In this document: positions 8,214 through 18,429 of the stretch, piece after piece | Numbering within the stretch: position 1 is the first letter of the stretch | Layout of the letters: every line of letters starts with the position of its first letter | Assembly: GCF_000214665.1 (NCBI RefSeq) | Contig: NC_015572.1 | Span: forward strand, 4,898,001 to 4,962,000 | Direction: 5' to 3' | Length of the DNA stretch: 64,000 nt | Source: Methylomonas methanica MC09 | Lineage (GTDB): Bacteria; Pseudomonadota; Gammaproteobacteria; Methylococcales; Methylomonadaceae | Translations under genes and position numbers: made by a program | Notes under the pieces: model-generated | What the model saw: only the letters and a program-made list of their open reading frames with translations | Told to the model about the DNA's origin: nothing | The model's database searches: none

Positions 8214-9313
8214 AGCAACTCCTGAATGATTTGCGCCAAATGGCAATCTTTCTGATATTGCAATGCCGCAGCCAGACGAATCGAGCGTTCTTCTTTACTT
8301 ATATTTTTTCGGGCCCAGATAATCGAATCATCGAGCAACTCATCGATCTCAGCTTCGACGGGCGCTTGTCCGCGAAACCTATCCTGAAATGCTTTGGAAA
8401 CGAATACCGACACGCCTCTGCCATCCATTTTTTCATTCACGTCGTTTGACCAACGCGCTTCAAGATCGAGGGTTTCGACTAATGTTTGAGCCCGTTCCGG
8501 CACCGATTCATCACGAATTTCGATACAAACCCGCATAGGATGGTCTGGCGACTGTTTAGCGACAACGGATATTAACGAAGCGCCACCAAGTAAAGAAGGA
8601 TGGTAGGTTCCACGAATCCCTGCCTCGTCTGCATTACCCATTGGGGTTTTATCCAGCTTCCAGGTTTCATTACAACCCTTGCAGGAAGTAAACAAATTGG
8701 CCGGATGAATGGCCAAATGCGGCCACTTGGATTTTGGAAAAAAGTGCTCGCAATCGTTGGCATCGGCCTTGCTGCCGATTTCACCTAAAGGACCGTCACA
8801 GTAACCACAAATTCCAAGACTTTGAGGCCGGTATGCCTGCATGATTTTGGAACGAGTCATGTCTCCACCCGTTAACCCAAAAACATCTTTGGCAAAGCCT
8901 TTTTCCGAAGCCAGCCAATCATAAAATGGTTCTGCAACCGCCTTAATCGAGTCGAGCCACTCATTAAACTCCCCCGGAAATTTCAACTCAAAACCGGGTG
9001 AATGCCATTTCTGGTGAAATTGCGCGTCGTGTCGGATAGCTGACGCGACTTGTTTCGCTTCAAAATTCTCTGAACGCGCTTTTGCCGCCAACATATCAAT
9101 CGCCTGCCCAAATTGGGTACGTTTGGAAGGTTGGCGAATACGCATCCAAAACCAAGAACCCAATTTCTTACCGAATAGATCTTCCAAGTTTTCTTTAGAT
9201 ACTGATTCAGTTGGCGGCGTGCGTAATAACCAATAAAGCAATTTCCGCTTAATCCGATAAACCTTGTTCAAGTCCTCGAACTCATTATCCGGCAACTCAC
9301 GCTTGTGTAACAT
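8210..9313 (-). CDS. HNH endonuclease, PtuB-like
   Basis: About 367 residues from the ATG at 9313, which has AGGAAGG just upstream. The HNH/zinc module lies around residues 165-225: CGYCDGPLG, then DCEHFFPKSKWP, HPANLFTSCKGCN and WKLDKTPMG. It contains two CxxC pairs and the EHFFPKS histidine expected for the catalytic beta-beta-alpha metal fold. It overlaps the preceding ATPase gene by 17 bp. An ATPase plus HNH pair is the composition of Septu and of the retron-linked PtuAB effector. Here it rides in a type I restriction operon. The N-terminal 130 residues are unassigned. Confidence 0.82.
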   Translation of the reverse strand: MLHKRELPDNEFEDLNKVYRIKRKLLYWLLRTPPTESVSKENLEDLFGKKLGSWFWMRIRQPSKRTQFGQAIDMLAAKARSENFEAKQVASAIRHDAQFHQKWHSPGFELKFPGEFNEWLDSIKAVAEPFYDWLASEKGFAKDVFGLTGGDMTRSKIMQAYRPQSLGICGYCDGPLGEIGSKADANDCEHFFPKSKWPHLAIHPANLFTSCKGCNETWKLDKTPMGNADEAGIRGTYHPSLLGGASLISVVAKQSPDHPMRVCIEIRDESVPERAQTLVETLDLEARWSNDVNEKMDGRGVSVFVSKAFQDRFRGQAPVEAEIDELLDDSIIWARKNISKEERSIRLAAALQYQKDCHLAQIIQELL

Positions 9314-11327
9314 TGCCTTCCTCATTCAACAAGCGCCGCCATGCGCGTTTCAATTCCACTTGAAAATAGCCGGGGCCGGTTTGCCGGATGAAGGCTTCCA
9401 AAACCGCTTTCATCGTCAACGGACGCGCGGCACCGAAATGCACGGCAAAATGCTCGATACTTTCAAGCGCCTCCCTGATACTGGCTTTATTCATACTCGG
9501 TTCGGTTACGGCGACTATCGTACAAACCTGCTCGACAATATCGCCGTTTAGAATTGGATTCTCACTTCCCCAACAACTATCTATTTGATCAGCAACGCTG
9601 GCAGCCGCTATTAACACCTCAAGGATACGGCTGGCGCGGCGGCCCACGGTATCGGGCGCACCGAAAATATCGCGTAACGGATGATCGCCGGTGGCGCCGA
9701 AGGTATGAATGTCGTTGTCCAGCATGCGGATGACCGAATGCGATGAAGTCGCGGAATTTTCGTCAAGCGCCCGCTCCAAGACCACCAACTCGTCTTTCAA
9801 GGCATCGGTCAACACCAAAGCAGCATGGGTGGCTATTACAACCTCGCACGAGGTTTTGCCTAACGCACCATCCACCACGGAAACCACGTCGCGTTTCCAC
9901 AGGTCGTTAAAATGCGTCTCCGGCTCGTCCAGTAGCAGCAAGGAATCGTGTTGCCCTTCCAGCAAATGAAACAAGGCCATCCGGCCCAACACCATTTGCT
10001 CGCCGTCGGAAAGTTCTTCGTAGAGCAATACACCGACATCGTTTTCCACGGTGTCACGATCAGGCGATTCGTCAGGCTTTGGGTAACGGCGCAACCGTAA
10101 TTCAACGTCGTCGAACAAGCCGGCCTGATGCAAATCCACTAATTTGGTAAATAACTCAAAAGCGGTGGCTTCGTGGCCGCCCAATAATGCCCAAAGCGCT
10201 TCGCCTTGGGTGCCGCTGATTTGCAAATTGTCATTTGCAGATAAGGTTTCGCTATAACTGCTGAAATCGCCTTTCAGATCGAAATACAGCGTTCTTCTGG
10301 CTTCGGTTGGGTGCGGTTCCGCAATCACTTCGCCTGCACATATCAGCCAATCATGGGCAATGCCCAATAGATGATTGCGGCGCCACACTTCAGTTTGCAA
10401 GCGGCAACGGAAGGCAACAGAGACCAGATAATGCCAGCCGCCGCGTTGCAACATTTCCTGCAACGGCGACAATTGCCTTGGTGTCTTGCGCAACTTAGTC
10501 AGCAACAAATAGGCCTCATCCGAGAATCGATTGTAATCGGTATCGAGATAAGCCTGCGGCAGCGCTATCGCCAATAAAGCGCATTTCAACAATGCGGGAT
10601 TCAGCAAGATCGGGCGGCGAAAACCAATAGTTGAAGACGAACTTTCGGGAAACCAATATTCGGCATTGCCGGTTTCCGATTGGCCGCTCTGTTGGTTTTG
10701 GCTTGCCAGCTCCTGAGCCATACTCCAGCCCGCTGGACGTTCGATTTCCAATATCTCTTCGCCGGTGGAGAAGGATTCTTCGCCGTCTTTGCTATCGGCG
10801 CTGCGATTCCATAAGGTCTGCCAAGGTTGAATGGCGCCGGTGGTATACGCCAGTACCGCGTTAGGCAGCGCCATTAATGGCGGGGTGGTTGCACGACTGG
10901 GCCACTGACCGGGTGCTATCAATGGAGAAAAACCCGGTGGCATCGGATTGTTTTGCGTTTTCAGAAAGTGAAATGACTGATCAAATACTTCGACCGGATT
11001 GCCATCGTCAAAAACAAATCGCTCGTGTACCCACAAACTGGATTCCGTGCGTTTACCCGGACAATGCAGCAACAAGGTCCGGTGATTGGCCGAACCTTTT
11101 TGACCCAATTCGTAGACCAAACTGACCGGAAACGGCGGTACGCGCTGTTCGGACAAGGCCAGAAACACCTCGGCGATGGCGCGCAGCAAATTGGATTTGC
11201 CGCTGCCGTTGACGCCGACCACAAAGCGGATCGCGCAATCGCGTTGCAGCGGCGAGCCGCTGGCGAATAGCACCTTGATGTCTTTGATTGGCGGGTAATC
11301 CCGAAGATGCAAATAACGCAACTTCAT
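9297..11327 (-). CDS. Restriction-associated AAA ATPase, PtuA-like
   Basis: About 676 residues of an OLD/SMC-type ABC-fold ATPase. Near the N-terminus is the Walker A motif GVNGSGKSNLLRAIAE. Much later are the signature-like ELSDGEQMVLGRMAL, Walker B SLLLLDEPETHFND and the switch VVIATHAALVL. The ATG at 11327 overlaps the hsdS stop as TAATG, and an upstream TTG at 11333 is less likely. Coupling to HsdS and to the HNH gene shows one transcript. The ATPase is expected to sense the threat and license the HNH nuclease, by analogy with Septu; that role is inferred. Confidence 0.85.
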   Translation of the reverse strand: MKLRYLHLRDYPPIKDIKVLFASGSPLQRDCAIRFVVGVNGSGKSNLLRAIAEVFLALSEQRVPPFPVSLVYELGQKGSANHRTLLLHCPGKRTESSLWVHERFVFDDGNPVEVFDQSFHFLKTQNNPMPPGFSPLIAPGQWPSRATTPPLMALPNAVLAYTTGAIQPWQTLWNRSADSKDGEESFSTGEEILEIERPAGWSMAQELASQNQQSGQSETGNAEYWFPESSSSTIGFRRPILLNPALLKCALLAIALPQAYLDTDYNRFSDEAYLLLTKLRKTPRQLSPLQEMLQRGGWHYLVSVAFRCRLQTEVWRRNHLLGIAHDWLICAGEVIAEPHPTEARRTLYFDLKGDFSSYSETLSANDNLQISGTQGEALWALLGGHEATAFELFTKLVDLHQAGLFDDVELRLRRYPKPDESPDRDTVENDVGVLLYEELSDGEQMVLGRMALFHLLEGQHDSLLLLDEPETHFNDLWKRDVVSVVDGALGKTSCEVVIATHAALVLTDALKDELVVLERALDENSATSSHSVIRMLDNDIHTFGATGDHPLRDIFGAPDTVGRRASRILEVLIAAASVADQIDSCWGSENPILNGDIVEQVCTIVAVTEPSMNKASIREALESIEHFAVHFGAARPLTMKAVLEAFIRQTGPGYFQVELKRAWRRLLNEEGNVTQA

Positions 11328-13057
11328 TACCAACTACCCCATTTATCTGAGTTTCCGCCCGACGTCTCAGATTGCTCATTTTTGTTGAGTGCACCTTTCA
11401 ACATCGCCGCGTCGCGTAAGCGGGTATTTTCATCATTTCGTAACGGACGGAACGCCGTCAAATAGTCGGTTTGCAGCGTGGAGGCATTCTGGCGCGGTAC
11501 ACTGACTTTGGCGATTAAGCCCAATCCCGCCAATTGTTCCAGGGTGCGGCGAATGCGATTGGGCGAGGCGTTAAAGTGTTCGATCGGCCAAGTGGTTTGC
11601 TCATTGGTGCAGAAGTCGTTAAACGCTTCGGGATCGTCGACAATGACCAAGTTACGCCATTCGTGCCGGAGCATGGTCCAAACAGCATATTGCAATTCGC
11701 TAAGTTCGTTGATCAGCCAGTGGCGGGCGAGGCGTTCAGAGTGTTCTGGAACTGGAACGGACTTGGAATCTCCGGTCGATGAAGTTGCTTTGAGTCCACG
11801 TTCGGCCAGGAATGCATCTCTTTCTAGCGCGGCGACTTCGATTTTTGCCTTGTTTTGTTCGCGCCACTGTGCGGTAAGATCACCCAGCAACGCCTGTTGA
11901 GTCACAACGGCTTGCAACTCGCTAAATGCTGCTAAGTTGCTTAGCATTTGCTCGCGAAGCTTTTCTATCTGCCTGACGAAATAGGCAAATTTTTCTTGCA
12001 ATGCTATTGGTGGCAAGGGAACAGTGATTCGCCCAAGGTCTGTTGGGCTTACATTCGCCATACTGACCGCTTGTTTCGCTGAATTCAAAAGGCGGTATTT
12101 GCCGTAAGCACTGTTGAGCGTAGCCCAAAGAAACTCGGGTAGCATGCCTTCTTTCAATCGAAAGCGCACAAGATAGGAGGCATAACTAAATGCCCCGGCT
12201 GTATCTCGCCAAATCGCGCATTTACCGACTAATTCTTTTGAATTGGTGCGATTGAATAACAGATCGCCGTCCTGCAATGCCGTTGCTTTGATGTCTTTTT
12301 TGGAGAGATTCGCATATTTCAAGTCCGTTAAATCCAGCCAGCCGCTGGTTGTAATACTGTTCATACGCAGCACGGCATGAGAACCAGTTCCTTCCATGGC
12401 TTCGGATACGCCATATTGCGAGTCGGCAACGTATTCGCTTATTCGGACTGGATCAACCAAACCATCCTTGGTATACCACTCACTGAAATGTTCCCAATAA
12501 GCAGTTCTGACCAACTGATCTATTTGCTCGTTTATAGTTTGCTTTGCCTTTGCAACGACATTCAAATGCCCAAACAAATCGACGATACGTTGTTGTTCGA
12601 GAACAGTGGGAAGAACAATCGGAATACGATCAAAAGAACTTGCCGGTACGCGAGGCAAATTTGCACCGGCAGCCAATTGGGAGGTGCGAACATGAACCGC
12701 TGCCGATCTCAGATACTGAACTGCGAACTCTGGAATTATTACACTGATTGGTCGTAAAGCCCAAATGTCAGTACTACAAATTCCATCCTGTTCAGCCAAA
12801 TAAACTTTATTAAGATTGGGACGGAGTTTCCCGTAAAGAATGTCCCCGGTTTTGAATTGAGTTTTGATACTTAATATGTCGCTACCATCGGTTTTGTCTT
12901 CGGCTTCCCGGAGCAAACGCCCTGTATGGCTTTCAATGTGTTCAAGTCCGACATAGAAGTGAGACGAAATCGAGGACGATTGAGGATCAATCTTGGCATC
13001 GACACGATTCAAGACATCGTCTAGCCTTGCCTCTATCCAGCTTTCCGGCAATTTCAT
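11327..13057 (-). CDS. hsdS: Type I restriction-modification specificity subunit
   Basis: 576 residues, longer than a typical HsdS of 400-450. Two target-recognition domains are visible. The first (about 1-190) has the opening LPESWIEARLDDVLNR and the ending LPTVLEQQRIVDLFGHLN. The second (about 210-380) has the parallel ending VPLPPIALQEKFAYFVRQIEKLREQ. These conserved LP-x-Q-x-I/F segments are the helical spacers. The extra C-terminal 170 residues include a winged-helix-like part (FNASPNRIRRTLEQLAGLGLIAKV). It overlaps hsdM by 4 bp. The recognised DNA sequence cannot be read from here. Confidence 0.92.
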   Translation of the reverse strand: MKLPESWIEARLDDVLNRVDAKIDPQSSSISSHFYVGLEHIESHTGRLLREAEDKTDGSDILSIKTQFKTGDILYGKLRPNLNKVYLAEQDGICSTDIWALRPISVIIPEFAVQYLRSAAVHVRTSQLAAGANLPRVPASSFDRIPIVLPTVLEQQRIVDLFGHLNVVAKAKQTINEQIDQLVRTAYWEHFSEWYTKDGLVDPVRISEYVADSQYGVSEAMEGTGSHAVLRMNSITTSGWLDLTDLKYANLSKKDIKATALQDGDLLFNRTNSKELVGKCAIWRDTAGAFSYASYLVRFRLKEGMLPEFLWATLNSAYGKYRLLNSAKQAVSMANVSPTDLGRITVPLPPIALQEKFAYFVRQIEKLREQMLSNLAAFSELQAVVTQQALLGDLTAQWREQNKAKIEVAALERDAFLAERGLKATSSTGDSKSVPVPEHSERLARHWLINELSELQYAVWTMLRHEWRNLVIVDDPEAFNDFCTNEQTTWPIEHFNASPNRIRRTLEQLAGLGLIAKVSVPRQNASTLQTDYLTAFRPLRNDENTRLRDAAMLKGALNKNEQSETSGGNSDKWGSW

Positions 13058-15597
13058 TCCTGCCCCTCAACCATTGCCAGCAGTTTATCCAAACCGCCAA
13101 TGATCTTTTGCTCGGTCTCTCTAAGCTCACCAATCAACTCGACGACGCTCTTGTCACTCTTGAGCTGGCTGAAATCGAAGGGTTTGTATTGTCCGGCCGA
13201 CAGGTTCCAGTCGCGGGCTTCGATGCAATCCGGGTCGAGCAAGCCGTCTTTCAAGTTGCCTTTGTCGTCGTATAGCCCCTCGGCCAGCATGGCCTGAGCA
13301 TATTCAGCCCGCACCAAGCCGCTGGCATCATGCGAGCCTTGTAGCTTGCCGTCCACCGATTGCCAATCTTCGTTTTGCAGCCAATTGCGTACCGGTACGA
13401 CCCAATGCTTGGCGGTTTCTATCGTCGTTTGCTGATCAATTGCGAGACTACGTAGCACGACATCGAAGCCATCCAACTTGGCCACTTCGCGAGCCAAGGT
13501 TTCCATTTCCTGCGCTAAATTATTGACTGCCTGATATTCGCCAAAACTGCTGCGGTTGGCCTGGGTAATAATGGTTTCATATTCGGCCAGCACGGTATTC
13601 AGCGCTTCTTTAATCCAATCTTTCCAGAGCGACAAAGCCGGGGTGTCTTCGCTCTCGAAAAAGCGCTGGGCATCGCTGGCGGCCCGGCGGAATTCTTGCG
13701 GCAAATTTTTGATGGCTTTTTGCCAGTCATCCAGGGCTTGTTGCGGTGCTTGGACTATTGCCGGATGCCATTTGGCCCAAATCTCGCGGGTTGCGGGTGC
13801 CAGATAGCGTTTGGCTAATTCCAGTAAGACGGGTTGTACCTCGGTCTTGATCTGCTCCTCGGCCGCTTTAGGATCGCTGGGTATTTCCCGGAACAGCTCA
13901 TGTATGCCCCAAACCTGGCCGTCCCACATGCCGCTATCGGTTTGATTGGCAAAGGCAGAACCCGCCGCCGTCAGTTGATTGGCGTTATCGAGCAGCAGAG
14001 CTTGCCGCCAGCGTTCTTTGTGGAATATCGGTTGCCAATAGGTTTTTTCCAACCTCTCCGCACCGGCGCGGCCTTCGTTCAGCCAAGTTTTGAATTTCAC
14101 CAAGGCATCCCACAAGTCGTTCGCTTGACCGGGGCGAGCGTTGCGTTTGGCATCCAGCGTAAAACCGTCATTTTCGATTTCGTAAAACCAGACATATTCG
14201 GTGCGCGGCGCTTGCCCGGTCAGGTTTTGTTTGTCGTCGCGGCGGGTTTCCTTACGGAAGATCAGGATCGAGGTTTTGACGCCGGTATAAGGCTGAAAGA
14301 CGCCGCCGGGCAGCGAAATCACCGCTTCGACGACGTGCTCGGTTAGCAGTTCGCGGCGCAGGCGTTTGTGGGCGTCGGTGTTGCCGAACAACACGCCTTC
14401 GGGAATGATCACCGCGCAGCGTCCACCAATTTGCAGCAAGTCCAGCATCAACCACAAAAACAGCAGCTCACTTTTGTTGGTGACGGCATCGTCTTTTTTC
14501 TTGCCACCGCCACCGATGCGCGGAAACAACACGCTGTCTTTTTCCAAATCGGCAGTATCGACGGTACCGGTGAACGGCGGATTGGCAAGCACGAATCGGT
14601 AGCTTTCCGGCGTAAGCAATTCGGCCAGCTTCGCTTTACCTTCGCGCTTGCTGAGCGAATCGCCTTGCACCAGTTGCGGGTCGGCGATGTCGTGCAGGAT
14701 CAGGTTCATCCAGCCGATGCGGGTCATGGTGCGGTCGTTGTCCAAGCCAACGAAATTGGCGCCGTTATGGATTTCAGCGTATTCACCCGTGGTTGTGCCG
14801 GCGCCGTCCAAGCGGTGCGGGGTACCATCCCATTCTAGGCGGATAGTGTTGAGTGGCGTGAATTTGCGCATCAGGTATTGCTGAGCGCTGAACAAAAAGC
14901 CGCCGGTCCCGGCGGCAGGGTCGATAATTTTGTCGCCGGGTTCGGGATCGAGCAGTTCGACCATGAAGCGGATCAAATGCCTTGGGGTGCGGAATTGGCC
15001 GTTTTTGCCGGCGGTGGCCATCTCGCTGAGCAGGTATTCGAAGGTATCACCCATGATGTCTTGGGCGGCAGAGCCGTCACCGGCGCGGGCGAATAATTGA
15101 TCTATTTTATCGATGGCGTCGCCGAGCACTTGGCCTTTATTAGGATCGAGCTGAAAATAGGCATCGGCCATGCGCTTGTCCAAACCACCCAATTCGGAAT
15201 CGGTTTCCTGGTCGGTCAAACGGCTGTCTATGGTTCTCAGCCAGGGAAACACGACTTCGGCAAGATGGCGCGGATTGGTTTTTTCCGACTGGCGGATGTA
15301 GCTCCAACGGCAACGACCATAATCGTAAAGATCTCTCAGTGTATCTAAGTCTTCTTTGTGGGCTAACTTACGAGCGATCTTCACATTTAGATCGTCAATT
15401 TCTCCTTGTTCTTTCTCGTTAGGTTCGTATATGGATTTGAGGCCTCGGTTGACTCTTTTGAGGTCGATGTCTTCAAGACGTTTTAAAAACAACAGATAGG
15501 TGATTTGTTCGACGGCGACCAAGGGATTGGTTAGGCCGGCCGCCCAAAAGCGGTTCCAAAGTTCATCAACTTTTTTCTTGATATGCGGAGCTAGCAT
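13054..15597 (-). CDS. hsdM: Type I restriction-modification DNA methyltransferase subunit
   Basis: 847 residues. An HsdM N-terminal helical domain (LWNRFWAAGLTNPLVAVEQITYLLFLKRLED) is followed by the N6-adenine methyltransferase core. Motif I is DPAAGTGGFLFSAQQYLMRKF, the RTPRHLIRFMVELLDP block precedes it, and motif IV is VLANPPFTGTVD. The C-terminal 350 residues are a long helical extension that interacts with HsdS and HsdR in this family. It methylates the recognition site to protect self DNA. It starts 21 bp after hsdR and overlaps hsdS by 4 bp. Confidence 0.95.
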   Translation of the reverse strand: MLAPHIKKKVDELWNRFWAAGLTNPLVAVEQITYLLFLKRLEDIDLKRVNRGLKSIYEPNEKEQGEIDDLNVKIARKLAHKEDLDTLRDLYDYGRCRWSYIRQSEKTNPRHLAEVVFPWLRTIDSRLTDQETDSELGGLDKRMADAYFQLDPNKGQVLGDAIDKIDQLFARAGDGSAAQDIMGDTFEYLLSEMATAGKNGQFRTPRHLIRFMVELLDPEPGDKIIDPAAGTGGFLFSAQQYLMRKFTPLNTIRLEWDGTPHRLDGAGTTTGEYAEIHNGANFVGLDNDRTMTRIGWMNLILHDIADPQLVQGDSLSKREGKAKLAELLTPESYRFVLANPPFTGTVDTADLEKDSVLFPRIGGGGKKKDDAVTNKSELLFLWLMLDLLQIGGRCAVIIPEGVLFGNTDAHKRLRRELLTEHVVEAVISLPGGVFQPYTGVKTSILIFRKETRRDDKQNLTGQAPRTEYVWFYEIENDGFTLDAKRNARPGQANDLWDALVKFKTWLNEGRAGAERLEKTYWQPIFHKERWRQALLLDNANQLTAAGSAFANQTDSGMWDGQVWGIHELFREIPSDPKAAEEQIKTEVQPVLLELAKRYLAPATREIWAKWHPAIVQAPQQALDDWQKAIKNLPQEFRRAASDAQRFFESEDTPALSLWKDWIKEALNTVLAEYETIITQANRSSFGEYQAVNNLAQEMETLAREVAKLDGFDVVLRSLAIDQQTTIETAKHWVVPVRNWLQNEDWQSVDGKLQGSHDASGLVRAEYAQAMLAEGLYDDKGNLKDGLLDPDCIEARDWNLSAGQYKPFDFSQLKSDKSVVELIGELRETEQKIIGGLDKLLAMVEGQE

Positions 15598-15618
15598 TAA
15601 TGGTTTTTTCCTTGTGGA

Positions 15619-18351
15619 TTAAGCGGCATCGTCAACCCATTGGTTGGCGAATGCGATGAGTTCTTCGATATCTTGCTGCGGAAACAATACCTCGACCCGG
15701 CCGACGCGAGATAGCGGCGGTTCGCTCAATGCAGCGCGGGTAATACGGCCGTGTCGGAGAACTGCGGCTTTCACTGCGCGCAAGTAATTGAGTTGATTAG
15801 CACGCAGATAACCATGCTGGGCAATGAAGGTTTCGAATGCTTGGTTAATGCGCTGTTCCCGATCGGGCAAGCGCGCATCTTGGCAGAGAATGTGGCGTAA
15901 GAATTCCGGCAGCGCGGCGTTTTGATTTTCAAAGGCTTTGCGCAAGGTGTCTTCGGTAACAAATAAATCGGCTTGATTCAACGTGGAGGCGATGCTGTCC
16001 AGCTCTTCGTCGCTGAGGTTTTCGCCGTTTTTTAACTTGGCTAGCGCCGGTAATTCATCCGCTAAGCGCTTGACCCAAGCTTCTACTTGTTCGCGGTAGC
16101 TTTCCGCAAATGCACCTTCACCGCTGGGACCGTAAATAATCCAGCTGCGTTGGGTGATAGCATCCGGCAAATTGATTTCTACTGTCGTCTTGAGGACGGC
16201 CGTGCGATAACGCATTAACGGCGCAAAGGTAGCTTGCAGATTATTCAGGCGGAGCAAATCCAAATGATCCCAAAAGCCTGGCGTGGCAACCCAGGCACGT
16301 TGTTCCTGCACTTTGCGTACTTCCGGGATGTTATCAGCCAAGCTGGCAATGGCTTCTTGAATGCGCTGTTTTACCTTGAGTTGTTCGGCGTCATCCGTTT
16401 TCAACCAGGCTATTGTTAAACGCTCGCACCAAACGCGAAATTGCAATTCGTCGAGTCCGCATAGAGGGGCCAATCGCATCAGCGGCGCAATCGTTTTACT
16501 GAGATGCTCGATGGCTGCATGATCGGGTTGCGGCCACTTCACGAGTAACTGGTCCAGTTCATCCCAATGCGGCCGCACGTTGATACTCTGCCGCGGTAAG
16601 GCGGCAAGCATGGCTTGTAATTCTTCAACGGCAGACTGCGTATCGAATTGCTGCGTATGCAGCAAGCTCCATTTTTCCAAACGCAAGCGAAATAGCCGTA
16701 CCGGTAACGGTTCGCTGGGGTGATCGAGTTCGCCATCCGGGTTGAGCTTGAAATAGGCGAAGTTTTTCCAATGGTCGATGATAAGGAAATCTTGTTTGAC
16801 TTCGCCTGTCGCTTTGTCGGTATGGAGCCTCGTACCGCGCCCGATCATCTGCCAAAACTTGACCCGACTGAATACGGGTTTGGCGAACACCAGATTTTGA
16901 ATGGCCGGCACGTCAACGCCGGTATCGAGCATGTCTACGGAAATAGCAACACGCGGCATGGTTTTGTATTTGAAATCGTCCAACGTGGCATCAGCACGTT
17001 CCATGTGGCTGTCGATGATTTCCGCCATGCCCTGCCGTTGTAATTCCGGATAAAGTCGGTTGAAGCTTTCGTACAGACGTTTGGCATGGGCGTGGCTGAC
17101 GGCGAAGATGATGGTTTTATGCGGCAAGCCGCGCGCATCTTTGCGGCATTTGTCCATGAATTCACGCACAATGGCGTCGTTGGTGCCTTGGTTTATGACG
17201 CCTTTTTCGATATCGCTGCCGTCGAAGTTGAGTTCGTCGAGTTCAACGCCTTGATCTTTGGCCATTTGCTTCAAGGGTTCTGGCAGTGCATCGCCTTGAA
17301 TCCCTTGCAGTTGGAAATTGGTTTGTGCATCCAATACCCGGTAATAGACCAAATTTTTATCGGCAACCGCTTGTTCATAGCTGTAATAGTAAGACGGCAA
17401 CCCATCGCCACAGTCGAACAGCTCGAAAGTGTTGTGGTCGATGTAGTCGGTTGGGGTGGCGGTCAGGCCCAGCTGAATAGCATCGAAATGATCAAAAATC
17501 GCTTTATAGCGTTGATAAATGGAACGATGGCTTTCGTCGGCGACGATCAGGTCGTAACAACCCACCGACAGGCGTTGATAAACCTGCATCATGCTGGGAT
17601 AGGTGGCGAATTGGATACGCGCACCAGTCGTTGCGCCGCCTTCGATTCTACTCAAGCTTTCGTTGGGCAAATGGGTTTTGAATTCGGACATAGCTTGGCG
17701 AACCAGTTCGCGGCGATCGGCCAGAAACAGCACTTTCTGAACGCGCTTGGCGCGTAGCAGGGTGTCGACCAAAGCAATCGTGGTGCGGGTTTTACCGGTA
17801 CCGGTTGCCATCACCAGCAAGAATTTTCGCTTAGCGGCGTCAACACCCTCTGTGACCCGGCGAATCGCTTCGTTTTGATAATCGCGGCCGGCAATATCGG
17901 CGTTAATAGAGACTTCACTTACCGGCAGAGCGTATTGCTTTTGGTGCTTCAGGCGTTCGAGATCGTCTCTGGTGTAAAATCCTGCGATCTTACGCGGTGG
18001 ATAACGGTCTCGATCCCAGAACTGGATTTCCTTGCCGTTGGTCAGGAAGATAAACGGATCGATGCCGGTTTTGGCTTTGATCGCTTCTGCATAGTCCGCC
18101 GCTTGACGCTTTCCGGCTAATTCGTCTCGCGCCGTGCGCTTGGCTTCTACCACCGCCAGTGGTTTGCCGTCCGAGCCGAGCAAAATGTAATCAGCGAATT
18201 GATCTTTTCCATAAGGTTGGTCTGGAATGGCTATTTGCAGCAAGACTTCTTCGAGCAGCATTTTGCGCTGCTTGGACCAGCCGGCTCGGGCAAGTTGGGA
18301 ATCGATCAGCTCGGCTCGGGTCGACGTCTCGGTCGGCGTTATAGCTGACAC
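15619..18351 (-). CDS. hsdR: Type I restriction endonuclease subunit R
   Basis: 910 residues. An N-terminal PDDEXK-like nuclease region (DYILLGSDGKPLAVVEAKRTARDE, residues 50-75) is followed by an SF2 translocase. Motif I is VMATGTGKTRTTIALVDTLL near 180, motif II is VADESHRSIYQRY, motif III is LGLTATPTD, and motif VI is WQMIGRGTRL. The C-terminus has the helical domain seen in EcoR124-type or EcoEI-type HsdR. It cleaves unmethylated DNA after translocation. As the first gene of the operon it lies 78 bp from the stop of the truncated MetF-like gene, so the operon promoter probably lies in that gap. Confidence 0.96.
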   Translation of the reverse strand: MSAITPTETSTRAELIDSQLARAGWSKQRKMLLEEVLLQIAIPDQPYGKDQFADYILLGSDGKPLAVVEAKRTARDELAGKRQAADYAEAIKAKTGIDPFIFLTNGKEIQFWDRDRYPPRKIAGFYTRDDLERLKHQKQYALPVSEVSINADIAGRDYQNEAIRRVTEGVDAAKRKFLLVMATGTGKTRTTIALVDTLLRAKRVQKVLFLADRRELVRQAMSEFKTHLPNESLSRIEGGATTGARIQFATYPSMMQVYQRLSVGCYDLIVADESHRSIYQRYKAIFDHFDAIQLGLTATPTDYIDHNTFELFDCGDGLPSYYYSYEQAVADKNLVYYRVLDAQTNFQLQGIQGDALPEPLKQMAKDQGVELDELNFDGSDIEKGVINQGTNDAIVREFMDKCRKDARGLPHKTIIFAVSHAHAKRLYESFNRLYPELQRQGMAEIIDSHMERADATLDDFKYKTMPRVAISVDMLDTGVDVPAIQNLVFAKPVFSRVKFWQMIGRGTRLHTDKATGEVKQDFLIIDHWKNFAYFKLNPDGELDHPSEPLPVRLFRLRLEKWSLLHTQQFDTQSAVEELQAMLAALPRQSINVRPHWDELDQLLVKWPQPDHAAIEHLSKTIAPLMRLAPLCGLDELQFRVWCERLTIAWLKTDDAEQLKVKQRIQEAIASLADNIPEVRKVQEQRAWVATPGFWDHLDLLRLNNLQATFAPLMRYRTAVLKTTVEINLPDAITQRSWIIYGPSGEGAFAESYREQVEAWVKRLADELPALAKLKNGENLSDEELDSIASTLNQADLFVTEDTLRKAFENQNAALPEFLRHILCQDARLPDREQRINQAFETFIAQHGYLRANQLNYLRAVKAAVLRHGRITRAALSEPPLSRVGRVEVLFPQQDIEELIAFANQWVDDAA

Positions 18352-18429
18352 GACTTCCCTAATCCTGATCTTTCGGAAAGAATCGGTTAATAGCTAACAT
18401 GACATTCTCTTTCAACACCAATAGTGCTG

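Noticed and set aside
17086..17757. 223-codon plus-strand frame inside hsdR
   Set aside because: It lies opposite the SF2 motifs of HsdR and has no recognisable protein features.
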